The notes under the pieces: generated by a model
Databases searched by the model: none
Told to the model about the DNA's origin: nothing
Seen by the model: only the letters and a program-made list of their open reading frames with translations
Source of the DNA: Rickettsiales bacterium
GTDB lineage: Bacteria > Pseudomonadota > Alphaproteobacteria > Rs-D84 > CACZYB01
NCBI GenBank assembly: GCA_031276335.1
Contig: JAISNH010000095.1
Location: 1-12,188, forward strand
Reading direction: 5' to 3'
Length of the DNA: 12,188 bases
Part shown: piece after piece, positions 1 through 5,847 of the stretch
Numbering within the stretch: the stretch's first letter is position 1
Layout: the number at the start of each line of letters is the position of its first letter
Position numbers and translations under genes: made by a program

Positions 1-1383
1 TATCCCGCCCTGCGGCATGGAGAAGGGATTGTGCCCGAAGTCGAGCTTGCCCGTCGCCTCGTCCAGCTCGTATAGCGGGAAATCGGTTATGAAGGCGAAC
101 TTGAACACGTCCCGTTCTATCAGGTTCAGGTCGGCGCCGAGCCTGGTTCGGGCAATGCCCGCGAATTTCTGCGCGTCGACCTGTCTGCCGCACACGAAGA
201 ACACCGAATCGCCGTTGCCGGTGCCGCAGATTTCCTTTATTTTTTCAATGCGCGCGGGCTCCAGGTTCTTTGCGATCGGGCCCTTCGGCTCGCCGCCGGA
301 AGCCTCGAAGACTATATAGCCCAGCCCGGCCGCCTTGTTCGCGCGCGCCCAGTCGTTCAGTCCGTCGAACCAGCTGCGCGGACGCTCGCTCGACTTCGGC
401 GCGCGGATCGCCTTTACCACCGCGCCCTTTTCGATATTGTTCGCGAATATCGCGAAGCCAGAGCCCCTGAACGCTTCGGTCACGTCCTTTATCACCAGCG
501 GATTGCGCAAGTCCGGCTTTTCCGAGCCGTAATCCTCCATCGCCGCCTCATAGGGTATGGTCCGCCATTCGTCGATGCGGCGCCCGTCCGCGAATTTCCG
601 GAATACGGTTTCGAATACGTCCTTGGCCACCGCGAACACGTCGTCCTGTCCCGCGAAGGACATTTCGACGTCAAGCTGGTAGAATTCCAGCAGGCGGTCG
701 GCGCGGCCGTCCTCGTCGCGGAAACACGGCGCGATCTGGAAATACTTGTCGAAGCCGGCGACCATGGCCAGCTGCTTGAACTGCTGGGGCGCCTGCGGAA
801 GGGCGTAGAATTTTCCGGGGAACTGCCGCGAGGGGACAAGGAAGTCGCGCGCGCCTTCCGGCGAGCTGGCGGTCAGTATCGGCGTCTGGAGCTCGTTGAA
901 GCCAAGCTCCCACATCCTGTCGCGGATGGTCTTGATTACCGCCGAGCGGAGCTTTATTATGCCCTGCATTTTCGGACGGCGGAGGTCGATGTAGCGGTAC
1001 CTTATGCGCAAATCCTCGGGAAACTGCTCCTCTCCCGCGACCAATACGGGCAGCACGTCCGCGCTCGATAGTATGTCGAAAGAATCGATTTTCAGCTCCA
1101 CGCGTCCCGAAGGGATGCTTTCGTTCACCGTATCCTCGCTCCGCTTCACGACCGCCCCTTCGACCGAGATTACGGATTCAATCCGGAGGCGCTCCAGCTT
1201 CGGGAAATCCGCGTGCTCCATGTCGATCGTCGCCTGCACCACGCCGTAATGGTCGCGAAGGTCGAGGAACATCAGGCCGCCGTGGTCGCGCTTCGAGTTT
1301 ATCCATCCCGCTAGCCGTATCTTCTTTCCGATGAACCCTTCGTCTATCTCTCCGCAGGTGTTCGTTCTATAGACAGTTGACAT
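1..1383 (-). CDS. aspS: Aspartyl-tRNA synthetase, N-terminal 461 residues (3' end beyond window)
   Basis: Class II synthetase that charges tRNA-Asp with aspartate in the cytoplasm. The ATG at 1383 is preceded by AAAGG with 7-nt spacing, and the frame is open to the left edge. The N-terminus (YRTNTCGEI, then GWINSKRDHGGLMFLDLRD) is the OB-fold anticodon-binding domain. The catalytic domain shows SPEGARDFLVPSR (residues 174-186), then ALPQAPQQFKQ, class II motif 2 FRDED (221-225) and EFYQLD. The stretch HNPFSMPQGG (from residue 451) lies after the bacterial insertion domain. The family is about 590 residues long, so roughly 130 C-terminal residues, including motif 3, are outside the window. The EFYQLD and HNPFSMPQGG wording resembles alphaproteobacterial AspRS. 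The gene is transcribed divergently from the tRNA-Trp/secE cluster. Whether the enzyme also charges tRNA-Asn (non-discriminating type) cannot be judged here. Confidence 0.97.
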   Translation of the reverse strand, partial: MSTVYRTNTCGEIDEGFIGKKIRLAGWINSKRDHGGLMFLDLRDHYGVVQATIDMEHADFPKLERLRIESVISVEGAVVKRSEDTVNESIPSGRVELKIDSFDILSSADVLPVLVAGEEQFPEDLRIRYRYIDLRRPKMQGIIKLRSAVIKTIRDRMWELGFNELQTPILTASSPEGARDFLVPSRQFPGKFYALPQAPQQFKQLAMVAGFDKYFQIAPCFRDEDGRADRLLEFYQLDVEMSFAGQDDVFAVAKDVFETVFRKFADGRRIDEWRTIPYEAAMEDYGSEKPDLRNPLVIKDVTEAFRGSGFAIFANNIEKGAVVKAIRAPKSSERPRSWFDGLNDWARANKAAGLGYIVFEASGGEPKGPIAKNLEPARIEKIKEICGTGNGDSVFFVCGRQVDAQKFAGIARTRLGADLNLIERDVFKFAFITDFPLYELDEATGKLDFGHNPFSMPQGGI

Positions 1384-1412
1384 TATAAAACCTTTGTTAT
1401 TCAAGTTCCGAC

Positions 1413-1441
1413 ATGATAATAGAGGTTGCGGAGTAAGTCAA
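1413..1441 (-). promoter_or_regulatory. Predicted sigma-70-type promoter of aspS
   Basis: On the minus strand, TTGACT (1441-1436) and TATCAT (1418-1413) are separated by 17 bases. Each hexamer matches 5 of 6 consensus positions. The expected transcript start is near 1406, giving an untranslated leader of about 20-25 nt that contains the AAAGG ribosome-binding site. The call rests on sequence match and position only. Confidence 0.75.
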
Positions 1442-1504
1442 AAGGATTTTTTGTAAAAGCGCCGGATCGCCGGCTTCGCGGTTGCGGAGGATGATTTTTT
1501 TCAT

Positions 1505-1533
1505 TTGAAATCCCGGAAACTTTTCTGTATAGT
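1505..1533 (+). promoter_or_regulatory. Predicted strong sigma-70-type promoter for tRNA-Trp/secE/nusG
   Basis: TTGAAA (1505-1510) and TATAGT (1528-1533) are 17 bases apart, each with 5 of 6 consensus matches. A run of T residues (about 1495-1501) sits just upstream of the -35 and could act as an UP-like element. Transcription would start near 1540, about 95 bases before the mature tRNA. This is the best-scoring promoter by eye on the plus strand of the divergent region. Confidence 0.65.
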
Positions 1534-1554
1534 GTTCCGGCTGTTAAAAAAGGC

Positions 1555-1584
1555 TTGATTTTCAGCGGGGTTTCGGTGTAGACT
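1555..1584 (+). promoter_or_regulatory. Possible second, weaker promoter before tRNA-Trp
   Basis: TTGATT (1555-1560) and TAGACT (1579-1584) are 18 bases apart, each with 4 of 6 consensus matches. It lies just downstream of the stronger predicted promoter, so it could be a tandem start. It could equally be chance similarity. Confidence 0.35.
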
Positions 1585-1635
1585 CTGTGTACTTTGGAGC
1601 GTCGGCGCGCGAAAACCTTGTAAAATCAATAGAAT

Positions 1636-1711
1636 AGGGGTATAGCTCAGCTGGTAGAGTAGTGGTCTCCAAAACCATTGGTCGAGGGTTCGAATCCTTC
1701 TGCCCCTGCCA
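1636..1711 (+). tRNA. trnW: tRNA-Trp (anticodon CCA)
   Basis: The sequence folds as a full cloverleaf. The acceptor stem pairs 1636-1642 with 1701-1707. The D stem is GCTC/GAGT, the anticodon stem GTGGT/ACCAT, and the T stem GAGGG/CCTTC with a TTCGAAT loop. The anticodon loop CTCCAAA puts CCA at 1669-1671, which reads UGG (Trp). The discriminator is G1708, as expected for bacterial tRNA-Trp, and the 3' CCA is encoded at 1709-1711. No terminator is visible between the tRNA and secE, so the tRNA is probably cut from a secE-nusG precursor. tRNA-Trp directly before secE is a common arrangement in Alphaproteobacteria. Confidence 0.97.
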
Positions 1712-1780
1712 AATCTTAGGGATATCCTAGGGTTTGCGTTATATTCCGCCGGGCGAATCGGTTGCGAATCGGAAACATGC

Positions 1781-1786
1781 GAGAGG
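1781..1786 (+). promoter_or_regulatory. Ribosome-binding site deciding the secE start
   Basis: GAGAGG lies 8 bases before the TTG at 1795, good spacing for initiation. The in-frame ATG at 1777 and TTG at 1762 lie upstream of this site and have no clear Shine-Dalgarno. The in-frame GTG at 1786 overlaps the site itself. The TTG start is therefore preferred. Confidence 0.55.
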
Positions 1787-1794
1787 TGCTGCAA

Positions 1795-1980
1795 TTGGGC
1801 AAAGCTGTGAAATTTTTTAGCGAAGTGAAGGAAGAGATACGCAAAGTCGTATGGCCGACGAAAAAGGAAACCGTCAACGGCGCAATAATGGTGTTCGTAT
1901 TCTCCATGATATTCGCGGCGTTTTTCTTTGCGGTCGACTGGCTTTTCACCTGGCTGCTTAGTTTGATATTCAATTTTTAA
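1795..1980 (+). CDS. secE: Preprotein translocase subunit SecE
   Basis: Small membrane subunit of the SecYEG export channel. From the TTG at 1795 the product is 61 residues, the short single-span form found in many bacteria; E. coli SecE is longer with three spans. Residues 5-26 form the amphipathic cytoplasmic helix with the conserved lysine/arginine-rich segment ending in VVWPTKKE (Trp20-Pro21). Residues about 28-59 form one hydrophobic transmembrane helix. An ATG at 1777 would add six residues and a TTG at 1762 would add eleven, but neither has a good ribosome-binding site. The gene follows tRNA-Trp by 83 bases and precedes nusG by 11, the usual pairing. All four isoleucines are encoded by ATA. 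Confidence 0.93.
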   Translation: MGKAVKFFSEVKEEIRKVVWPTKKETVNGAIMVFVFSMIFAAFFFAVDWLFTWLLSLIFNF

Positions 1981-1991
1981 CTGGAATTACG

Positions 1992-2558
1992 ATGAGCGAA
2001 GAGACGCAGAATACAGAAACGAAAAAAGATTCCGCCCGCTGGTACGTGGTATACGTCCATTCCGGATGCGAGAAGGCCGTAGTCACCAGGCTCGAGGAAA
2101 AAATCAAGAAGGCCAGGATGGAGGACAGCTTCGTCGAAATCCTTATCCCGTCGCAGGAAACGGTCGAGATAAAGCAGGGCAAGAAGGTGAAGGTCGAAAA
2201 GAAGTTCTTTCCCGGATACGTCCTGATCCACATGGTGATGAACGACGAGACGTGGCACATGGTGAAGGACATACCCTTGGTTTCCGGATTCCTGGGCAGC
2301 CGCACGAAGCCCTCCCCGGTCACCGAGAAGGATGCGGCGAACCTCATCCACCGGCTTGAGAACAAGGAGGAGAACTTCGCCTCCGCCATACATTACGACG
2401 TCGGCGAGCAAGTGAAGGTCAACGAGGGCCCGTTCGCCTCGTTCAACGGAATAATCGAGCGCGTCGACGACGAGAAGCAGAGGCTGAAGGTTTCGGTTTC
2501 GATATTTGGGCGTCCGACGCAGGTCGACCTCGGCTACACGCAAGTGGAAAAGATTTAG
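1992..2558 (+). CDS. nusG: Transcription termination/antitermination factor NusG
   Basis: Elongation factor that binds RNA polymerase through its NGN domain and contacts Rho or ribosomal S10 through its KOW domain. The 188-residue product has a polar tail (1-15), then NGN starting at WYVVYVHSGCEKA (Trp17) with the family hallmark FFPGYVLI (72-79). The C-terminal KOW domain (about 136-163) contains GEQVKVNEGPFASFNG. The end, YTQVEKI, is normal for the family. The length is typical. The ATG lies 11 bases after the secE stop; the Shine-Dalgarno there is weak (GGA), so translational coupling to secE is plausible. In most bacteria rplK follows directly, but here two unrecognised ORFs intervene. 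Confidence 0.97.
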   Translation: MSEETQNTETKKDSARWYVVYVHSGCEKAVVTRLEEKIKKARMEDSFVEILIPSQETVEIKQGKKVKVEKKFFPGYVLIHMVMNDETWHMVKDIPLVSGFLGSRTKPSPVTEKDAANLIHRLENKEENFASAIHYDVGEQVKVNEGPFASFNGIIERVDDEKQRLKVSVSIFGRPTQVDLGYTQVEKI

Positions 2559-2567
2559 GAGCGCGCC

Positions 2568-2747
2568 ATGGCAAGGTTCGTGAACCCCATGTACATATAC
2601 CACGACAAGCAGAAGGGGCGCTTGAAAGATGCATCCCCGCTTCCGCGCGTTGATTATCGGGGGACCTATATAAGGATTAAAAACGGCATCCTGCTGCCAA
2701 AGACGCGGGCAACAGCCACGATAAAGAACAAGGAGCGCGAACAATAG
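2568..2747 (+). CDS. Unrecognised 59-residue basic protein between nusG and rplK
   Basis: I do not recognise this protein. The ATG at 2568 follows AGGAGCG, which overlaps the nusG stop, so translation is probably coupled to nusG. The product begins MARFVNPMYIYHDKQKG, is rich in lysine and arginine, and has no hydrophobic segment or cysteine. It contains the aromatic/basic patch VDYRGTYIRIKNG near residues 29-41. Of its five isoleucines, three use ATA, one ATC and one ATT, in line with the neighbouring ribosomal genes, which supports real coding. The next ORF begins 40 bases downstream. The position suggests co-expression with the transcription and ribosome genes and a possible RNA or ribosome association, but that is inference. 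A spurious ORF remains possible at this size. Confidence 0.6.
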   Translation: MARFVNPMYIYHDKQKGRLKDASPLPRVDYRGTYIRIKNGILLPKTRATATIKNKEREQ

Positions 2748-2754
2748 GCTTGAT

Positions 2755-2768
2755 CCGGCCGCGGCCGG
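2755..2768 (+). repeat. Perfect 14-bp GC palindrome between two unrecognised ORFs
   Basis: CCGGCCGCGGCCGG is self-complementary and could form a compact hairpin just before the 144-aa ORF. No T-tract follows, so it does not look like an intrinsic terminator. It could modulate translation or mRNA decay, or be a DNA-binding site. Confidence 0.5.
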
Positions 2769-2787
2769 TTGAACCGAAGGATGAAAG

Positions 2788-3222
2788 ATGTTTGACGGCG
2801 AAACGAAAGATATAGAAAGCGCGGACACGCAGAAGGGCATGAAGTTCGACGCGAAGAAAGAATTTTCCTCGAAGGACGGCACCCTTTTCGAGATAAAGGC
2901 GAGCGTGAAGGGCAGGCATGCGTGGGTTTTGAAGCGCGCCGAGGTTCCGCGAATGTGGTTCTTCGTGGACTATTTCACGATAGATTATGCCGACATGAAG
3001 AGGTACGGGCTTTTGCCGATACTCGACATGGTCGCGGATTCCGGCGCGTACGACGGCGACATCGGCACGATAGTCCAGTATCTTGGCGACCATGACATCG
3101 AGTCGTTCGAGCGGGTGAGGAAACTCAGGGAAGATTCCGGGCTTGTGGATCCGTTGCCGCGCGAATCGAAGCTGGATTGGAAATTCTTGCTCGCTTCGAA
3201 GCGGGCGGGAACCTCGAGGTAG
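2788..3222 (+). CDS. Unrecognised 144-residue soluble protein upstream of rplK
   Basis: I do not recognise a family. The ATG at 2788 has GAAGG seven bases upstream. The product is soluble-looking, lacks cysteine, and has no signal peptide or membrane span. Visible parts are a charged N-terminus (1-30) and a likely beta-rich stretch with GRHAWVLKR (42-50) and PRMWFFVDYF (54-63). A central helical region follows (DYADMKRYGLLPILDMVADSG, about 66-86), then an acidic YLGDHDIESFERVRKL segment and a basic tail. Codon use matches the neighbours: five of seven isoleucines are ATA and two ATC. The gene sits 65 bases before rplK on the same strand with no terminator between. Real coding is likely from length, ribosome-binding site and codon use; function is unknown. 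Confidence 0.75.
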   Translation: MFDGETKDIESADTQKGMKFDAKKEFSSKDGTLFEIKASVKGRHAWVLKRAEVPRMWFFVDYFTIDYADMKRYGLLPILDMVADSGAYDGDIGTIVQYLGDHDIESFERVRKLREDSGLVDPLPRESKLDWKFLLASKRAGTSR

Positions 3223-3230
3223 TTTTAACC

Positions 3231-3260
3231 GGCAGGAGGCGAGCCATCGCCGCGACTGCC
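3231..3260 (+). promoter_or_regulatory. Nested stem-loop before rplK, candidate L1 autoregulatory leader
   Basis: GGCAG (3231-3235) pairs with CTGCC (3256-3260) and encloses a second perfect stem, GGCGA (3238-3242) with TCGCC (3247-3251), separated by an asymmetric internal loop (2 versus 4 bases). In E. coli, L1 represses its own operon by binding just upstream of rplK. The position here fits such a site, but I cannot match the L1 consensus base by base. The role is inference. Confidence 0.4.
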
Positions 3261-3287
3261 ATCCGATGAATGAAAAAGGAGCATGAA

Positions 3288-3722
3288 ATGGCAAAAGAAG
3301 TAGTGAAACTGGTGAAGCTGCAGATAGCGGCCGGAGCCGCAAGCCCGTCGCCGCCGGTCGGCCCGGCGTTGGGACAGGCGGGCGTCAACATAATGGAGTT
3401 CTGCAAGGCCTTCAACGACAGGACGAAAGACATGGAGAAGGGCTCGCCCCTTCCCGTCGTGATCACCGTGTACAGGGACAAATCGTTCGACTTCATGGTC
3501 AAGCTGCCGCCCGTCAGCTATCTTATAAAAAAGAACGCCGGCATAAAATCCGGCAGCAAGACTCCGGGCAAAGGGGATTCGGCCGGCCGGCTGAAGCGCT
3601 CGCAGGTAAAGGCGATCGCCGAGATGAAAATGCCGGACATGAACTGCCACGACCTGGAGGCCGCGGCGCGCATGGTCGAAGGGCAGTGCAGGTCCATGAG
3701 CGTAGAAGTGACGGAGGGCTGA
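3288..3722 (+). CDS. rplK: 50S ribosomal protein L11
   Basis: L11 forms the base of the L7/L12 stalk, binds the GTPase-associated region of 23S rRNA, and works with elongation factors and RelA. The 144-residue product has the N-terminal domain with the proline-rich signature [15 protein letters not shown] (21-35). The rRNA-binding C-terminal domain begins near residue 72, with [17 protein letters not shown] and a terminal [15 protein letters not shown]. The length matches the family. The ATG at 3288 has AAAGGAG six bases upstream; an in-frame ATG at 3270 would add six residues and lacks such a site. The stop is separated from rplA by one base, so the pair is probably coupled. Its isoleucines use four ATA and two ATC codons. 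Confidence 0.97.
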   Translation: MAKEVVKLVKLQIAAGAASPSPPVGPALGQAGVNIMEFCKAFNDRTKDMEKGSPLPVVITVYRDKSFDFMVKLPPVSYLIKKNAGIKSGSKTPGKGDSAGRLKRSQVKAIAEMKMPDMNCHDLEAAARMVEGQCRSMSVEVTEG

Positions 3723-3723
3723 A

Positions 3724-4425
3724 ATGACGTTTATATCGAAAAGATTCAAGAAGATGAACGACGGACTTTCCAAGGACAGGCTATACACCGCCGAGGAGGC
3801 GATAAGAATCCTGAAGGAGAAATCCGCGGTCAAGTTCGACGAGACCCTGGACGCCGCGATCGCGCTCGGCATCGACACGAAGCAGTCGGACCAGAACGTG
3901 CGCGGGATGGTCAGCCTTCCCAACGGCACCGGGAAAAAGGCGCGCGTCGCCGTATTCGCAAAGGGCGCGAAAGCCGAGGAAGCCAAGGCCGCGGGAGCCG
4001 ACCTGGTCGGCGAAGACGACTTGATAGAGAAGATACTCAAAGGCGAGCTGAACTTCGACCGCGCGATCGCCACGCCGGACATGATGGCCTCGCTCGGCAA
4101 GGCCGCGAAGATTCTCGGGCCGAAGGGCCTCATGCCGAATCCGAAGCTGGGTACGGTCACGACGGACGTGAAGGGCGCGGTCGCGAAAGCCAAGGCCGGG
4201 CAGGTCGAATTCCGCGCCGAAAAATCCGGCATAGTGCACGCCGGACTGGGCAAACTGTCGTTCGGCGAGGCGAAACTGGCCGAAAACTTCAAGGCCTTCC
4301 TGGATGCGGTCATAAAGGCGAAGCCGGCCAGCTCGAAGGGCGTGTACCTGAAGAAGATATGCCTGTCGACCACGCAGGGCGTGGGATTGAAAATCGATAC
4401 CGCGGGCGTGAAGGGGGCAGGGTAA
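3724..4425 (+). CDS. rplA: 50S ribosomal protein L1
   Basis: L1 forms the mobile L1 stalk of the large subunit, helps release E-site tRNA, and in many bacteria represses its own operon. The 233-residue product is of usual length. It shows the conserved ALGIDTKQSDQNVRGMVSLP, the hallmark GPKGLMPNPKLGTV (from residue 132), and the C-terminal YLKKICLSTTQGVGLKID. The start has GGAGGG five bases upstream, inside the end of rplK. Isoleucine is encoded by seven ATA, five ATC and one ATT codon, an unusual preference for a highly expressed gene in GC-rich DNA. An unrecognised ORF begins four bases after the stop. Confidence 0.97.
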   Translation: MTFISKRFKKMNDGLSKDRLYTAEEAIRILKEKSAVKFDETLDAAIALGIDTKQSDQNVRGMVSLPNGTGKKARVAVFAKGAKAEEAKAAGADLVGEDDLIEKILKGELNFDRAIATPDMMASLGKAAKILGPKGLMPNPKLGTVTTDVKGAVAKAKAGQVEFRAEKSGIVHAGLGKLSFGEAKLAENFKAFLDAVIKAKPASSKGVYLKKICLSTTQGVGLKIDTAGVKGAG

Positions 4426-4429
4426 CGCA

Positions 4430-4738
4430 ATGGCTAAAGTATGCAAAAGAGTGACCGGTATCGCGCACGGCGCCGGTTTCCGCGGAACCACGATAGCGTT
4501 CAACGACGATCTGGCGAGCGTCGTAGGATCGTTGCACGTGCACGTCTATATTCCGCTTGGCCGCGGGAAAAAGAAAGATGTGGGTTCCGTAAAGGTAAAT
4601 CCGGCCGACTATCGTTTGTATTGCGACCCGCGTACCGGGCGCCGCAGCTGCAGCAGGGTCGACAATGCCAAGTTGCCAACTCTTGCCGAACAGGTCATAA
4701 ACAGGCTTAGGGCAGGATTGCTGATGCTTGAATATTGA
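4430..4738 (+). CDS. Unrecognised 102-residue basic protein between rplA and rplJ
   Basis: I do not recognise this protein. It starts four bases after rplA; the upstream GGGGGCAGGG is purine-rich but not a canonical Shine-Dalgarno, so coupling to rplA is likely. The product is basic, with a glycine-rich start (VTGIAHGAGFRGTTIAF), a short hydrophobic strand-like stretch (SLHVHVYIPLG, 34-44), a GRGKKK patch (44-49), and cysteines at 5, 65 and 74 around a DPRTGRR segment. There is no membrane span. Codon use is somewhat less GC-rich than that of rplA. It ends 15 bases before the L10-type leader, so it fills the usual rplA-rplJ spacer. Nucleic-acid binding is conceivable from charge, but that is inference. 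It could be spurious, although the frame is open for its whole length and shows no membrane-like or low-complexity bias. Confidence 0.6.
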   Translation: MAKVCKRVTGIAHGAGFRGTTIAFNDDLASVVGSLHVHVYIPLGRGKKKDVGSVKVNPADYRLYCDPRTGRRSCSRVDNAKLPTLAEQVINRLRAGLLMLEY

Positions 4739-4753
4739 ATAAGAATACTTGTC

Positions 4754-4890
4754 CAAGACAGCAGGCACGCAAGTTTAATGGGCAGCCACCTGCCAAGACA
4801 AGAGCAAAACGACTCTTGGGCAAGACGGACCGGGGATGCGGCGGAAGCCGCGGAACCTAATATCAACCAAGAGAAAAAGAAAGGCAAGAC
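4754..4890 (+). promoter_or_regulatory. L10-type ribosomal protein leader upstream of rplJ
   Basis: The region between the 102-aa ORF and rplJ looks like the L10 leader, to which L10(L12) binds to repress rplJ-rplL translation. Seen features are AAGACAGCAGG, a following TTTAATGG, and a complementary ACCTGCC. GCAGG (4761-4765) can pair with CCTGC (4789-4793), while GGCAG (4781-4785) can pair locally with CTGCC (4790-4794), so the two pairings compete. Two further hairpins follow: CAAGAG/CTCTTG (4799-4818), and GCGGC/GCCGC with a GGAA tetraloop (4838-4851). The AAGACAGCAGG...TTAATG...ACCTGCC layout resembles alphaproteobacterial L10 leaders as I remember them; a covariance search would settle it. 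Confidence 0.65.
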
Positions 4891-5370
4891 ATGGACCGTA
4901 ATCAGAAAAAAAGCTGGATCGAGGCCCTGAAGTCCGCTTTCAAAGCATCCGAATCCCTGGTGGTCGCGAAGTTCAAGGGACTGAGCGTCGCCGAGATGAC
5001 GGAGCTGAGGAACAAGGCTCGCGAAAAGGGCGCCTCGGTCAAGGTCACGCAGAACCGGCTTACCAAGCTGGCGCTTCAGGACACCAAATTCGAGAAGCTG
5101 GCCCCGCTGTTCAAGGATTCGACCATAGTCGCGTATTCGGGCGACCCGATAATCCCCCACAAGGTGGTGTTCGAGTTCGCGAAGAAAAACGACAAGGTCG
5201 CGATACTTGGCGGCGCCATGGGTTCGGAAATCCTGGACGCCGCGCGGGTCAAGGAGGTGGCTATGCTGCCGACCTTGGACGAGGCGCGCGCCAAGATCTG
5301 CGCCGTGCTCCAGACCCCGGGCGGCAATATCGCCAGGGCTCTGAAGGCGTATTCCGAAAAACCGGCTTAG
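4891..5370 (+). CDS. rplJ: 50S ribosomal protein L10
   Basis: L10 anchors the L7/L12 dimers to the stalk base beside L11 and represses its own mRNA. The 159-residue product is slightly shorter than many homologues (about 165-175). The N-terminal rRNA-binding domain starts DRNQKKSWIEALKSAF and has the conserved VVAKFKGLSVAEMTELR and KVTQNRLTKLAL segments. The C-terminal helix (LDEARAKICAVLQTPGGNIARALKAYSE) binds the L7/L12 dimers. The ATG at 4891 follows AAAGG with six-base spacing. The gene follows the L10-type leader and precedes rplL by 51 bases. Confidence 0.96.
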   Translation: MDRNQKKSWIEALKSAFKASESLVVAKFKGLSVAEMTELRNKAREKGASVKVTQNRLTKLALQDTKFEKLAPLFKDSTIVAYSGDPIIPHKVVFEFAKKNDKVAILGGAMGSEILDAARVKEVAMLPTLDEARAKICAVLQTPGGNIARALKAYSEKPA

Positions 5371-5421
5371 GATTCAAAATCCGACGCATAACGTTTATAA
5401 TTTAACAAAGAGGATAAAAAA

Positions 5422-5784
5422 ATGGCTGATTTGCAGAAACTTGTCGACGAGCTGTCGAAACTTACCGTCATGGAGGCCGCCGAGCTTTCCAAGAAACTTG
5501 AGGAAACATGGGGCGTGTCCGCCGCGGCTCCCGTCGTGATGGCCGGCCCGGCCGCCGAGGCCGCCGAGGAAAAGACCGATTTCGACGTCGTGCTCGCATC
5601 CGCGGGCGGGAACAAAATCGCTGTCATAAAGGAAGTGCGCGAAATAACCGGCCTCGGCCTCAAGGAGGCCAAAGACCTGGTCGACGGCGCCCCGAAGAGC
5701 GTGAAGTCGGGAGTCGCGAAGGCCGCCGCCGAAGAGATGAAGGCGAAGCTGGAAGCGGCCGGCGCCACCGTGGAGCTGAAGTAA
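5422..5784 (+). CDS. rplL: 50S ribosomal protein L7/L12
   Basis: Multicopy stalk protein that recruits and stimulates translational GTPases. The 120-residue product has the usual three parts. Residues 1-32 are the helical dimerisation and L10-binding domain ([19 protein letters not shown]). Residues 33-51 are an Ala/Pro/Glu flexible hinge. Residues 52-120 are the factor-binding domain with [37 protein letters not shown] and the ending AGATVELK. The ATG at 5422 has AAAGAGGA seven bases upstream. A structured 191-base spacer separates it from rpoB. Confidence 0.97.
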   Translation: MADLQKLVDELSKLTVMEAAELSKKLEETWGVSAAAPVVMAGPAAEAAEEKTDFDVVLASAGGNKIAVIKEVREITGLGLKEAKDLVDGAPKSVKSGVAKAAAEEMKAKLEAAGATVELK

Positions 5785-5789
5785 TTTTC

Positions 5790-5834
5790 GATTCAAGATA
5801 TAAGAAATTGCCGTTCAATCTTAAATCTTGAATC
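5790..5834 (+). repeat. 10-bp inverted repeat just after rplL, candidate RNA-processing hairpin
   Basis: GATTCAAGAT (5790-5799) is perfectly complementary to ATCTTGAATC (5825-5834), five bases after the rplL stop, with a 25-base loop. The stem is AT-rich and no T-tract follows, so it is not a standard terminator. In E. coli the rplL-rpoB spacer holds an RNase III cleavage site; this hairpin could be the counterpart. That role is inference. Confidence 0.5.
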
Positions 5835-5847
5835 CTTACATCGCCGG

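Noticed and set aside
1461..1474. GCCGG-ATCG-CCGGC hairpin in the aspS/tRNA-Trp divergent region as a terminator
   Set aside because: Short stem, no adjacent T-tract on either strand, and it lies between divergent promoters where no transcript needs to end.
2781..2795. Tiny upstream ORF (ATG AAA GAT GTT TGA) overlapping the start of the 144-aa gene
   Set aside because: The Shine-Dalgarno abuts its ATG with no spacing, while the spacing suits ATG 2788; four codons give no evidence of function.
1977..2882. Minus-strand open frame of 301 codons opposite nusG and the 59-aa ORF
   Set aside because: Covers the conserved NusG frame in antisense; no domain or ribosome-binding site.
3225..4430. Minus-strand open frame of 401 codons opposite rplK and rplA
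   Set aside because: Spans two unambiguous ribosomal protein genes in antisense and matches no family.
4703..4750. Possible promoter upstream of rplJ, as in E. coli
   Set aside because: TTGCTG/TTGAAT and TAAGAA-like boxes are present, but matches and spacing are poor; AT-rich gene-end DNA explains them.
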